From Candidatus Sulfurimonas baltica (GTDB taxonomy: Bacteria > Campylobacterota > Campylobacteria > Campylobacterales > Sulfurimonadaceae): 64,000 nucleotides of DNA. A program made the position numbers and the translations under genes. The DNA lies in NCBI RefSeq assembly GCF_015265455.1, contig NZ_CP054492.1, positions 558,001 through 622,000 of the forward strand. The letters are read 5' to 3'. Within the stretch, counting starts at the first letter, position 1, and every line of letters begins with the position of its first letter. Below are positions 55,769 through 64,000 of the stretch, piece by piece. The notes beneath the pieces are model-generated. The model searched no databases. It was not told the origin of the DNA and saw nothing but the letters and a program-made list of their open reading frames with translations.

Positions 55769-56724
55769 TGCGACAAAATATAAAAAATAGTATCATTTTA
55801 GTTACAGGTGGAGCAGGATTTATAGGTAGTCATCTTGTAGATAGACTTATAATAGAAGGTGCAAAAGAAGTTATAGTTATAGATAATATGTTTTTAGGTA
55901 GTGAAGATAATCTAAAAGATGCTATCTCAAAAGGTGCAATACTTTACAAAGATGATATTGAAATCACAAGTTCATTAGATTATATTTTTGAAAAGCATAA
56001 TATTGACATCGTTTTTAATTGTGCAACTAAAGCACTAAATTACTCTTTTGTAAATCCTAAAAATGCATTTGATACAAATGTAAACGGTGTATTAAATATA
56101 CTTGAACACCAAAGAAAAGGTGATTTTAAAACATTGGTTCATTTTTCTACATCTGAAGTTTATGGTACGGCTGTATATGAACCTATGGATGAAAAACATC
56201 CTATCAACCCAACTACAACTTATGCAGCAGGTAAAGCAGCAGCAGATATAGCCATAAATAGTTGGGTAAATATGTTTGATTTGGATGCATTTGTAGTAAG
56301 ACCATTTAATAACTACGGACCAAGACAAAACCATAAAGGTTACATGGCGGGGATCATACCTATTACAGCTTTTAGAATACTAAACGATATCAATCCCGAG
56401 ATACATGGAACAGGACTACAAAGTAGAGATTTTATATATGTACTAGACACAGTTGATGCTATCATCAAGCTTTATTCAAAGATGGAAAAAGGCGATAGTG
56501 TAAATATCTCAACGGATGGTCAGTTTTCTATGAAAGACATAATCTCAAAGATAGTAAAGATTATGGACTATAAAGGTGAAGTTTTAAATAAACCAGCTCG
56601 TGGCGCAGATGTAGAGACGCACAATGCAAGTAATGAAAAAGTAAAATCGATGATAGACTATCAGCTTACTTCATTTGAAGATGGACTTACAAAAACAATT
56701 AAATGGTATCAGGAAAATATATAA
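55768..56724 (+). CDS. Extended SDR nucleotide-sugar epimerase/dehydratase
   Basis: This 318-residue enzyme has the NAD-binding start ILVTGGAGFIGSHLVDRLI, the catalytic serine/threonine block HFSTSEVYGTAVYEPMDEKH, YAAGKAAADIA with the active-site Tyr and Lys, and RPFNNYGPRQN. It falls among NDP-sugar 4-epimerases or 4,6-dehydratases. It opens the second module (SDR, aminotransferase, acyltransferase), which suggests it generates the keto substrate for the perosamine-synthase-like enzyme that follows. That assignment is inference. Confidence 0.8.
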   Translation: MRQNIKNSIILVTGGAGFIGSHLVDRLIIEGAKEVIVIDNMFLGSEDNLKDAISKGAILYKDDIEITSSLDYIFEKHNIDIVFNCATKALNYSFVNPKNAFDTNVNGVLNILEHQRKGDFKTLVHFSTSEVYGTAVYEPMDEKHPINPTTTYAAGKAAADIAINSWVNMFDLDAFVVRPFNNYGPRQNHKGYMAGIIPITAFRILNDINPEIHGTGLQSRDFIYVLDTVDAIIKLYSKMEKGDSVNISTDGQFSMKDIISKIVKIMDYKGEVLNKPARGADVETHNASNEKVKSMIDYQLTSFEDGLTKTIKWYQENI

Positions 56725-57803
56725 TGATAAAACTAATAAAACCGTATATCACATTTGAAGAAGTTCAAGATGAATTTAAAGAGATTTTTGAAAGTGGTTG
56801 GTTTACTAAAGGCAAATTTGTAGAAGCATTTCGTGAAGAAATTAAATCTTACACAGGTGCTAAACATGCTTATTTAACAACATCAGCTACCACAGCACTT
56901 ACTATGTCATTAAAAGCACTGGATATTAAAGCTGGTGATGAAGTGATTGTGTCTGATTTTTCATTTCCAGCGACTGCAAATGTTGTTGAAGATTTAGGTG
57001 CTATTCCTATCTTCGCAGATGTATCGCTTGATACTTTTAATATGTTACCAGAACAACTAGAAAGTAAAATCACATCAAAAACAAAAGCCGTAATTTTTGT
57101 AGATGCTTTAGGAAGCCCTATTGGAATACACGAGATTAAAAAGATTTGTCAAAAGCATAATATTCCGCTCATCGAAGATGGCGCATGTGCTATTGGTAGT
57201 AGTGAGTTTGGCGTTAGATGTGGAAATATAGCAGACATAACATGTTTTAGTTTCCATCCAAGAAAACTTCTTACAACTGGTGAAGGTGGAGCTATAACAT
57301 TTAATGATGATAAATTTGTTGATTTTTTTGATATTAAGTTAAATCATGGTGCAAAAGTAGAAAATGGCAAATTTGATTTTGTGGATTATGGATATAACTA
57401 CAGAGTTCCAGAACTTCAATGTGTGATGGGCATAAAACAACTCAAAAAGCTAGATGATATAGTTAGTTCAAGAAATATCATAAGAGATGAATATATAAAA
57501 TCACTTGAGCCATTAGGATTTCAAGTACAAAAAGTATCTGATGATATTGTTTATAATGTTCAGTCATTAGTCTTTAAAGTTCCAGTAAATACATCTCGTG
57601 ATGATTTAGTGAAATACTTAAAAGAAAATGGTGTCGAGACTACTATAGGAACATACTGCCTAAGTGGTACAACATACTATAAAAACAAATATAATAGCGT
57701 ACAACCAGATGCGAAGTTTTTAGAAGAAAATACCATTACATTTCCTTGTTATGATGGTGTTGACATTGAGTATATTTTAGATAAAGTTAAAGATTATAAA
57801 TGA
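56724..57803 (+). CDS. Perosamine-synthase-like PLP aminotransferase (DegT family)
   Basis: This 359-residue sugar aminotransferase has TTSATTALTMSLKALDIKAGDEV, IPLIEDGACAIGS, and the PLP lysine in FSFHPRKLLTTGEGG (about 180), the pattern of enzymes that aminate C4 of keto-deoxy sugars. The ATG at 56724 is preferred over 56703 because it has AGGAAAA upstream, overlaps the preceding stop by one base, and gives the family N-terminus MIKLIKPYITFEE. It overlaps the acyltransferase gene by four bases. It is not a close copy of the WbpE-like enzyme at 53238. Confidence 0.82.
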   Translation: MIKLIKPYITFEEVQDEFKEIFESGWFTKGKFVEAFREEIKSYTGAKHAYLTTSATTALTMSLKALDIKAGDEVIVSDFSFPATANVVEDLGAIPIFADVSLDTFNMLPEQLESKITSKTKAVIFVDALGSPIGIHEIKKICQKHNIPLIEDGACAIGSSEFGVRCGNIADITCFSFHPRKLLTTGEGGAITFNDDKFVDFFDIKLNHGAKVENGKFDFVDYGYNYRVPELQCVMGIKQLKKLDDIVSSRNIIRDEYIKSLEPLGFQVQKVSDDIVYNVQSLVFKVPVNTSRDDLVKYLKENGVETTIGTYCLSGTTYYKNKYNSVQPDAKFLEENTITFPCYDGVDIEYILDKVKDYK

Positions 57804-58381
57804 ATTTATTTGATTTAGAAACTCCCCCTGCTTTACGAGAGCAAATTTTAAAATATTTTGCAAGTTCTACAATGACAGATGTCGAAAGAGCAAGATTGTT
57901 TGGATTACCAGAAAATTGTAGAATGAGAGAGGGCGCAAAAATTATTTCACCTGAAAATTTAAAAATTGGAAAAAATGTTTGGATAGGTGAGAATGCTATC
58001 TTAGATGCATCTGGTGGATTAGAAATTGGGGACAATACTCAAATAGGGTTGGGTGTTTATATTTGGAGTCATGATAGTTATAAATCTGCAATAATGGGAA
58101 TAAACACGAAGGAAAATAAAAAAGGCATTATTAGAAAAAAGACAACTATTGGCAAAAACTGCTTTATTGGTGGTCCTTCTGTCATTATGCCAGGTGTAAG
58201 TATACACGATAAGTGTGTAATATCTCCAATGAGTGTGGTATATGAAGATTTACCAGATAAAACTATCTACCAGCCTTATAAAACATTTTTTGATTTAAGA
58301 AATGAAGTCCAAAAGAAAGATTTAATTATTAAAGAAATGCAAAATGATTTAGAATTGATAAAACGAAATTTAGGAATCTGA
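57800..58381 (+). CDS. Hexapeptide-repeat acyltransferase with C-terminal coiled coil
   Basis: This 193-residue enzyme has left-handed beta-helix repeats (about 48-155; IGKNVWIGENAIL, IGDNTQIGLGVYIWSH, IGKNCFIGGPSVIMPGVSI). The motif IWSHDSY is typical of sugar O- or N-acetyltransferases of the WbbJ/maltose type. The last about 35 residues are a charged helix that could form a coiled coil. As third gene of the second sugar module it probably acetylates the new amino group or a hydroxyl. It is 5 bp from the amidotransferase start. Confidence 0.8.
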   Translation: MNLFDLETPPALREQILKYFASSTMTDVERARLFGLPENCRMREGAKIISPENLKIGKNVWIGENAILDASGGLEIGDNTQIGLGVYIWSHDSYKSAIMGINTKENKKGIIRKKTTIGKNCFIGGPSVIMPGVSIHDKCVISPMSVVYEDLPDKTIYQPYKTFFDLRNEVQKKDLIIKEMQNDLELIKRNLGI

Positions 58382-58386
58382 GAAAA

Positions 58387-59559
58387 ATGTCTAAAAATAT
58401 TAAAACAAAACTTAAAATATGTTCACGGTGTATTTACGATGAAAGAGTTCCTTCTATTAAATTTGATAGCAATGGTGTTTGTAATTACTGTCATCAGCTT
58501 GAAAAATTAAAAGAAGATTATGGAACTGGTTCAGAAAAAGGCAATGAAAAGTTTGCAAAAATAATTGAGCAGATAAAAAAAGATGGTAAGGGCAAAAAAT
58601 ACGATTGTATCATAGGTGTAAGCGGTGGTACAGATTCATCTTATATGCTATATCTCACAAAAAAATGGGGACTTAGACCACTTGCAGTTCATTATGACAA
58701 TACTTGGAATAGTGCCATTGCCACAGAAAATATACGAAAGGTTTTAACCGCGCTTGATATTGACCTTTATACACATGTAATCGACAATAAAGAATCAGAT
58801 GATATATTTAGATCTTTTTTTTATGCTGATGTAGCAGGATTAGATGCAGCCACAGATTTAGCACTTGCCGAGGTAATGTATAGAGCTGCTTGGGAATATA
58901 AAGTGAAATATGTACTTGAAGGACATTCATTTATTGCAGAAGGAATTACACCAATGGGTAGTAATTATTTTGACGGTAAATTTATACAATCAATTCATAA
59001 AATGTTTGGTAGATTACCTATGAAAACATACCCCCTTATGACATTAACTCGATTTTTATTTTGGACTATTTTTGCAAGAATTCAAAAAATAAGACCATTT
59101 TGGTATATAGACTATAGTAAAGAAGAAGCAAGAGCTTTTTTAGAAAAAGAGTATGATTGGATATATTACGGCGGGCATCATTTAGAAAATAGAATTACAT
59201 CTTATGCACATAGTATATACTTACCACAAAAATTCAATATGGACTTAAGAAACAATACTCTGGCTGCTCTTGTACGAAATGGGAAGATGAATAGAGAAGA
59301 AGCTTGGAAAGAGTATAACGAACCCCCTCATATAGAAAAAGATTTGGTGGAGTATTTTAAAAAAAGACTTGAACTTAGTGATGAAGAGTATGAAACTATA
59401 ATGAAAAGAAAACCAAAGTCTTGGACGGAGTACCCAACTTACAAAAAGAGATTTGAATTACTTAGACCACTTTTTAAAGTTTTGGCACAAGCAAACCTAG
59501 TACCTATGAGTTTTTATCTTAAATATTGTTTCCCAATGAATAAGGATACTCAAAAATGA
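58387..59559 (+). CDS. N-acetyl sugar amidotransferase (WbpG/PseA type)
   Basis: This 390-residue PP-loop ATPase converts a sugar N-acetyl group to an acetamidino group using ammonia from its HisH-like partner. The N-terminus has CSRCIYDERVPS and CNYCHQLE, a four-cysteine zinc site, then the PP-loop IGVSGGTDSSYMLYLTKKWG (about 78-97), and ALAEVMYRAAWEYKVKYVLEGHS. Length and motifs match WbpG of Pseudomonas O-antigen and PseA of Campylobacter flagellar glycosylation. It overlaps the HisH-like gene by four bases; the trio hisH-hisF-wbpG is diagnostic of amidinated sugars. Confidence 0.92.
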   Translation: MSKNIKTKLKICSRCIYDERVPSIKFDSNGVCNYCHQLEKLKEDYGTGSEKGNEKFAKIIEQIKKDGKGKKYDCIIGVSGGTDSSYMLYLTKKWGLRPLAVHYDNTWNSAIATENIRKVLTALDIDLYTHVIDNKESDDIFRSFFYADVAGLDAATDLALAEVMYRAAWEYKVKYVLEGHSFIAEGITPMGSNYFDGKFIQSIHKMFGRLPMKTYPLMTLTRFLFWTIFARIQKIRPFWYIDYSKEEARAFLEKEYDWIYYGGHHLENRITSYAHSIYLPQKFNMDLRNNTLAALVRNGKMNREEAWKEYNEPPHIEKDLVEYFKKRLELSDEEYETIMKRKPKSWTEYPTYKKRFELLRPLFKVLAQANLVPMSFYLKYCFPMNKDTQK

Positions 59560-60173
59560 TAACAATAATAGATTATGGTATGGGAAATTTAGGCTCTATA
59601 AAAAATATGTTTAAATACATAGGAGTAGAAGCAACAATTGAAAGTGATGTAGATAAAATAAAAAATGCTTCAAAGATACTATTACCAGGTGTTGGCTCAT
59701 TTGATACTGCTATGAAAAAGATAAATGAGAGTGATTTAAAAGAAGTGTTAAATGAAAAAGCCATAAAAGAACAAGTTCCAGTGTTAGGTATTTGTCTCGG
59801 GATGCAACTTTTGACAAACTTAAGCGAAGAAGGTACATTGAGTGGACTAGGATGGATACCTGCAAAAACGGTGAGTTTTAAAGGTAGAATAGATAAAAAA
59901 TATAGAGTTCCACATATGGGGTGGAATATAGTAAATAAATCAAATGAAAGTTTATTAACTGCTGGATTTGAAGAATTTGATGAGACAAGATTTTATTTTG
60001 TACATTCGTATTATGTAAAAGTTGCAGATGTAAAGAACTCCATTTTAACAACAGACTATGGTATAAAATTTGATAGTGCTATACAAAAAGACAATATCAT
60101 GGGTGCGCAGTTTCACCCTGAAAAAAGTCATAAGTTTGGTATGAAACTTTTTGAAAACTTTGCAAGGATATAA
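59556..60173 (+). CDS. HisH-like glutamine amidotransferase of the sugar amidination system
   Basis: This 205-residue class I glutaminase has ILLPGVGSFDTAM, the nucleophile cysteine in GICLGMQLL (about 80) and the His-Glu pair in QFHPEKSHKFG. It would release ammonia from glutamine and pass it through the HisF-like partner to the WbpG-type enzyme. No other histidine genes are nearby, so this is the surface-sugar paralogue (HisH2/WbuY) rather than the histidine enzyme. It overlaps the HisF-like gene by one base. Confidence 0.9.
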   Translation: MITIIDYGMGNLGSIKNMFKYIGVEATIESDVDKIKNASKILLPGVGSFDTAMKKINESDLKEVLNEKAIKEQVPVLGICLGMQLLTNLSEEGTLSGLGWIPAKTVSFKGRIDKKYRVPHMGWNIVNKSNESLLTAGFEEFDETRFYFVHSYYVKVADVKNSILTTDYGIKFDSAIQKDNIMGAQFHPEKSHKFGMKLFENFARI

Positions 60174-60937
60174 TGATGCTAAGAACTAGAATAATCCCAT
60201 GCTTGCTGCTTAAAAATGAAAGTCTTGTAAAAACAGTGAAATTTAAAGAATATAACTATGTAGGTGATCCAGTAAATACGGTTAGAATATTTAATGAACT
60301 TGAAGTAGATGAGCTAATGTTTCTGGATATTTTTGCGTCAAAAGAGAATAGAAGTATTAATTTTAAAATACTTCAAGATATAGCAAATGAGTGTTTTATG
60401 CCACTTAGTTATGGTGGAAATATAACAAGTTTAGAAGATGCTAAGAGAATTTTTGAAATTGGATTTGAAAAGGTTGTGATTAATTCAAATGCTTTTGATA
60501 ACTTAAAATTGATTGAAGAGATAGCTAAATACTTTGGAAATCAAAGTGTTGTTGGCTCTATAGATATTAAAAAAAGTTTTTTTGGTAGTCAGAAAATTTA
60601 CTCTCATCATGGAAAGAAAAAACAAAATGTTGAGATAGTTGATTGGGCAAAACAGCTTGAGAATGCTGGAGTCGGTGAACTGCTTATTACTTCTATAGAT
60701 AAAGAAGGAAGCTGGGATGGATATGATATCGAGCTCATCAAAAGTGTAACAGAAAATGTTCAAGTGCCAGTTATAGCAAATGGCGGATGTGGTCAAATAG
60801 AACATATAGGTGAAGTTGTAAAACAAGCAAATGCTTCAGCATGTGCAGTTGGTAGTATGGTTGTATATCAGAAAAAAGGGATGGGTGTGCTTGTAAACTT
60901 TCCTGATAGGAAAAAGTTGGAAGAGGCACTTAAATAA
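60173..60937 (+). CDS. HisF-like TIM-barrel partner of the sugar amidination system (WbuZ type)
   Basis: This 254-residue barrel follows HisF but the first catalytic aspartate is gone: the usual IPCLDVxxG reads IPCLLLKNESLVKT. The second aspartate is kept in VVGSIDIKK. This loss is normal for WbuZ/HisF2 proteins, which act as an ammonia tunnel with HisH-like glutaminase and do not make imidazole glycerol phosphate. Other blocks are LMFLDIFASKENRS and VIANGGCGQIEH. It abuts the glycosyltransferase at 60937 by a one-base overlap. Confidence 0.9.
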   Translation: MMLRTRIIPCLLLKNESLVKTVKFKEYNYVGDPVNTVRIFNELEVDELMFLDIFASKENRSINFKILQDIANECFMPLSYGGNITSLEDAKRIFEIGFEKVVINSNAFDNLKLIEEIAKYFGNQSVVGSIDIKKSFFGSQKIYSHHGKKKQNVEIVDWAKQLENAGVGELLITSIDKEGSWDGYDIELIKSVTENVQVPVIANGGCGQIEHIGEVVKQANASACAVGSMVVYQKKGMGVLVNFPDRKKLEEALK

Positions 60938-62001
60938 TGAAAACAATATATCATTTTGGGAGTCTTGCAGGATGGCCTTATACTTTAGCAAAAGGCTTTA
61001 GAGATAAAGGATATGACTCTATAAATGTATTACCATCAAATAATGATGCTGGTGGTGTAACGAAAAGTAGAAAAGATAAAAAATCAAATAGGCAACTTCC
61101 TTATGATAAGGTAATTTATAACATAAATGATTCAAAGATTAAAAAGCTATTGAAAAGTTTTTTATTTGTTTTTGAAGTTATGAAAAAAGGAAGTGTAATC
61201 CACTATCATGGAGGTTCTATTTTACCAAGAGATTTAGATACTTATGTATTCAAATTATTTAAAATTCCAATGGTAAAAAGTTGGGGTGGTGGTGATGCTA
61301 GGATTATAAGTGAAGCTGCTAATTTAAACCCATATTTTTACAGATACGAAGAGCCACTAAAAGATAAAAGAATAAGAGCTATGCTAAAGCGATTGTCTGA
61401 AAATGGAGTAAAAATAGCTACTGATCCAGAGATGGCAACTTATTCAAGACCATATTTTGAAGAAATTTATACATTTAGAGCTCCGATGAGTTTTGATACT
61501 ATTAAATGTATATATCCAGATGTAAATAATAAAAAACCTGTATTTTTACATATACCTACGCATCAGTTTGTAAAAGGAACTGTTCATATAAAAAATGCAT
61601 TTACAAAGCTTGAAAAGGAAGGTTTAGAGTTTGAATTTAAATTTTTAGAACCAAACTTAACACAAGAACAAGTAAGAGATGAGATCTCAAAATGTGATGT
61701 ATATGTAGACGAACTTAGAGTTGGAAGTTATGGTGTAACTGCGATGGAAGCTTTAGCTTCTGGAAAACCAACAATGACTTTTATTAGAGAAGATTTAGTG
61801 GATAAATTTCCATCTGAACTACCTTTTGTAAATACTAATCCAGATACCATATACAATAATTTAAAAGATTTAATAATAAATCCTGACAAAAGATATGAGA
61901 TAGGTAAAAAAAGTCGTGAATATGTAGAAAATTATCATGATGTTGATGTTGTAGTTGATGATATGATAAAGCTTTATAGAGAACTAGGAGCTAAGATTTG
62001 A
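60937..62001 (+). CDS. GT-B-fold glycosyltransferase, paralogue of the 50891 gene
   Basis: This 354-residue protein begins IYHFGSLAGWPYTLAKGF and shares with the 50891 enzyme VKSWGGGDARIISEA against ITWGGTDIRVISIA, NPYFY, ATDPEMATY, DELRVGSYGVTAMEAL, TFIREDLVDKFPSELPFVN and more, along its full length. The conserved E-x7-GKP donor-binding segment is present. It probably adds one sugar of the repeat unit. It is followed, after about 45 bp, by the heparinase-like gene, the largest gap in this part of the locus. Confidence 0.83.
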   Translation: MKTIYHFGSLAGWPYTLAKGFRDKGYDSINVLPSNNDAGGVTKSRKDKKSNRQLPYDKVIYNINDSKIKKLLKSFLFVFEVMKKGSVIHYHGGSILPRDLDTYVFKLFKIPMVKSWGGGDARIISEAANLNPYFYRYEEPLKDKRIRAMLKRLSENGVKIATDPEMATYSRPYFEEIYTFRAPMSFDTIKCIYPDVNNKKPVFLHIPTHQFVKGTVHIKNAFTKLEKEGLEFEFKFLEPNLTQEQVRDEISKCDVYVDELRVGSYGVTAMEALASGKPTMTFIREDLVDKFPSELPFVNTNPDTIYNNLKDLIINPDKRYEIGKKSREYVENYHDVDVVVDDMIKLYRELGAKI

Positions 62002-62046
62002 AAGTTAAGTCTATAAACTCATGCATCAATATTTATAGGGTTGATA

Positions 62047-64000
62047 GTGACTAAATTAAACCACTACATCAAAAAAATATTATCTATGTCAGCACAAGAA
62101 TTGGTAAAAAAAGTTGTAAATAAGATAAATACAAAAGTAAAAGATAGTATCCAAAAATCAAAAGATTTAAATGGGAACACTCACATAGGTTCTGATGTAC
62201 ACCTTATACAAACTAGCTATATAGATGTAAAAGAGTTAGACACTTCAAATATAGATATAAAAGTAGCTATATATTTGTCACAGATGTATTGTGAACATAA
62301 ATTTGATTTGCTTGGAAGTGGTTGGGTTGAAAATAGCTATGCTTCAGTGGCTCTTGGTGTTGAAGGCTATACGTATGATATGAACATGCCTGCTCCAAAA
62401 AGCATTAGTGCTGAGTATGAGCCAATAGACTGGCAAAAAGACTATAAAAGTGGCTATAGATGGAATGAAACTACTTGGTATAAAGATCAGAAAATCGGAC
62501 ATAAACTAGGAAGTGATATAAAAGTGCCGTGGGAATTAGCAAGGTTTCAGCACTTGCCACAACTTGCCATTTTTTCTATAGTTGATGAGAGTTTAAAAGA
62601 ACAAAATATCAAAGAGTTTAAATATCAAATATTAGATTTCATAGTAAACAATCCTCCTCGCATGGGAGTAAATTGGGCATGTACTATGGATGTGGGAATA
62701 AGAGTTGCCAATATGCTTGTTGCATACGATATGTTTATGCAACTTGATTGTTTTGGGGTTTTAGATGATGAGTTTAAACAAACTTTCGCAAATAGTATTT
62801 ATGGGCATGGCTTACATATTGTTGACAATTTAGAGTATAGTGAATTTGGAAGAAGCAATCATTATTTGAGTGACATATCTGGCTTATTATTTGTTTCAGC
62901 ATACATGGAATCTAATGATGAGATAAATCAATGGTTAGCTTTTAGTATTCAAGAAGTAATTAATGAAATGGACTATGAGTTTTATGAAGATGGTGGAAAC
63001 TTTGAGAGTTCTACTAGCTATCATAGACTTAGTGGCGAACTTATGGTTTATTGTACTGCTTTGATATTGGGACTCAAAGAAGAAAAAGTAAAAGCATTGC
63101 AAAACTATAGCATCAAAGGGTGGAAAGTCAAACCGAAGCTGTTGCCATTAGATAAACAAGAATTCAAAATTAATAATTCTATATCCAAAATTGAATTACA
63201 ACAGTGGTACATCGATAGACTTTATAAAATAGGTAGATTTACTGTAGATATTACAAAGCAAAATGGAGATATACCACAGTTTGGAGATAATGATAGCGGT
63301 AGATTTTTTAGATTTAGTCCAAATGGAAAGTTTTTGACAAACAAAGAGGCAGTAGATAAATATCTTAATCTAAAAGGCTATGTAGAAAATGATGAACTTT
63401 TTTGGGATGAAAATATTTTAAACCATAGTACTTTTGTAAGTTGTTTTGGTGGAGCTTATGAAGATGCCATCTTTAACAATGATATGGCATTTGAAAAAAG
63501 TTTTATTAATGCTATAGCTGAACAAAAATTTGAACAAAAAGATATACCTTATAAAAATATTAAAAAAAATAGTTATAGTTTAGATGGTTTGAATCATGAA
63601 AATACTATAATTCATAATTCAAAATTAAATATTATAAATTCAAAATTAATAACTTACCCAGATAGTGGGATATTTATTTTTAAGGCAGATGATTTTTATT
63701 TGGCAGTTTGTGTTACCCCACTAGGACAAAAAAATAGCGGTGGTCATACACATAATGATAAATTAGGATATGAACTTTGGCTAGATGGAAAAGACATAGT
63801 AAAAGACCCAGGGACTTATCTCTATACACCTCTATCACATAGAAGAAATGAGTTTAGAAGTATAATAGCTCATAATGTGCCAATTGTAGAAAATATCGAG
63901 CAGAATAGTTGGAACCAGGGAAATATAGGACTTTTTTGCTTATTTAACGAATCAAAATGTTTTGTGAAAAATTTCGGAAGTAATTTTATAGAACTTGTTT
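62047..64000 (+). CDS. Heparinase II/III family protein, 3' end beyond the window
   Basis: An open frame from the GTG at 62047 (AGGG six bases upstream) runs to the window end, giving about 651 residues so far. The first about 400 residues form the helical toroid type (RFQHLPQLAIFSI, GVNWACTMDVGIRVANML, SNHYLSDISGLLF). The C-terminal part begins the beta-sheet heparinase II/III domain, with the catalytic-type NSGGHTHNDKLGYELWLDG and DPGTYLYTP. No signal peptide is visible. Family members cleave or edit uronate-containing glycans; in surface-polysaccharide loci they are thought to process the polymer. It pairs with the bi-domain oxidoreductase at 48514. Confidence 0.88.
   Translation, partial: MTKLNHYIKKILSMSAQELVKKVVNKINTKVKDSIQKSKDLNGNTHIGSDVHLIQTSYIDVKELDTSNIDIKVAIYLSQMYCEHKFDLLGSGWVENSYASVALGVEGYTYDMNMPAPKSISAEYEPIDWQKDYKSGYRWNETTWYKDQKIGHKLGSDIKVPWELARFQHLPQLAIFSIVDESLKEQNIKEFKYQILDFIVNNPPRMGVNWACTMDVGIRVANMLVAYDMFMQLDCFGVLDDEFKQTFANSIYGHGLHIVDNLEYSEFGRSNHYLSDISGLLFVSAYMESNDEINQWLAFSIQEVINEMDYEFYEDGGNFESSTSYHRLSGELMVYCTALILGLKEEKVKALQNYSIKGWKVKPKLLPLDKQEFKINNSISKIELQQWYIDRLYKIGRFTVDITKQNGDIPQFGDNDSGRFFRFSPNGKFLTNKEAVDKYLNLKGYVENDELFWDENILNHSTFVSCFGGAYEDAIFNNDMAFEKSFINAIAEQKFEQKDIPYKNIKKNSYSLDGLNHENTIIHNSKLNIINSKLITYPDSGIFIFKADDFYLAVCVTPLGQKNSGGHTHNDKLGYELWLDGKDIVKDPGTYLYTPLSHRRNEFRSIIAHNVPIVENIEQNSWNQGNIGLFCLFNESKCFVKNFGSNFIELV

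Noticed and set aside
59556-60937. HisH and HisF as part of histidine biosynthesis
   Set aside because: No other his genes are nearby, they are fused by overlap to a WbpG-type amidotransferase, and the HisF catalytic aspartate is missing.

Overview
This window looks like a chromosomal segment of a free-living Campylobacterota (epsilonproteobacterium), most like Sulfurimonas. The evidence is an AT-rich sequence, a fused IspDF enzyme, a short ThiC, a futalosine-pathway menaquinone gene (mqnE), a PglB oligosaccharyltransferase, a short glucose-6-phosphate isomerase, an exported minimal DNA ligase, and many sensor proteins. The genus is inferred from gene content, not from a marker gene. I saw no rRNA, tRNA, CRISPR array or prophage.

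Layout. 1-4.6 kb is a mobile scar: a partial IS21-type element (1-1325) has truncated a conjugation/HerA-type ATPase gene, and a complete IS5-type element (3146-4645) with inverted repeats and a 5-bp direct repeat lies just upstream of that gene. 4.9-18.3 kb is housekeeping and envelope/sensory DNA: DUF445 membrane protein, orphan RND pump, exported rhodanese, zinc-binding-type chemoreceptor, glutamate dehydrogenase, MscS channel, and a four-gene cluster (TorD-type chaperone, multi-cluster ferredoxin, degenerate shikimate-dehydrogenase-like protein, unknown protein). 18.6-22.3 kb is a minus-strand operon ispDF, pseudo-receiver regulator, divergent sat, pgpA. 22.5-31.5 kb holds thiC, mrp, a haem-c diguanylate cyclase and glmS-glnD. 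31.5-39.3 kb is a plus-strand run starting with an AI-2 degradation pair (lsrG-like, lsrK) directly before metK, then TRIC-type channel, mqnE, glycosyltransferase and pglB.

39.5-64 kb is a surface polysaccharide locus that runs off the end. It starts with precursor genes (galU, pgi, ugd, with an exported DNA ligase between galU and pgi). It continues with a UDP-ManNAcA pair (wecB, wecC), a bi-domain MDR/Gfo-Idh oxidoreductase, a Wzx flippase, a WbpE-WbpD-WbpB diacetamido-uronate module, a second SDR/aminotransferase/acyltransferase module, an amidination trio (PseA/WbpG-type amidotransferase with HisH- and HisF-like partners), two paralogous glycosyltransferases and a heparinase II/III protein. 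Nearly every gene from 45.1 kb on overlaps or abuts the next, so this is probably one long transcription unit making an amidinated acidic glycan. No Wzy polymerase is visible before the window ends.

A family of modular palindromic repeats (stem-CTTGA-stem) sits in three intergenic gaps (18.4, 39.4, 42.4 kb) and once inside an epimerase coding sequence (45.3 kb), in frame.
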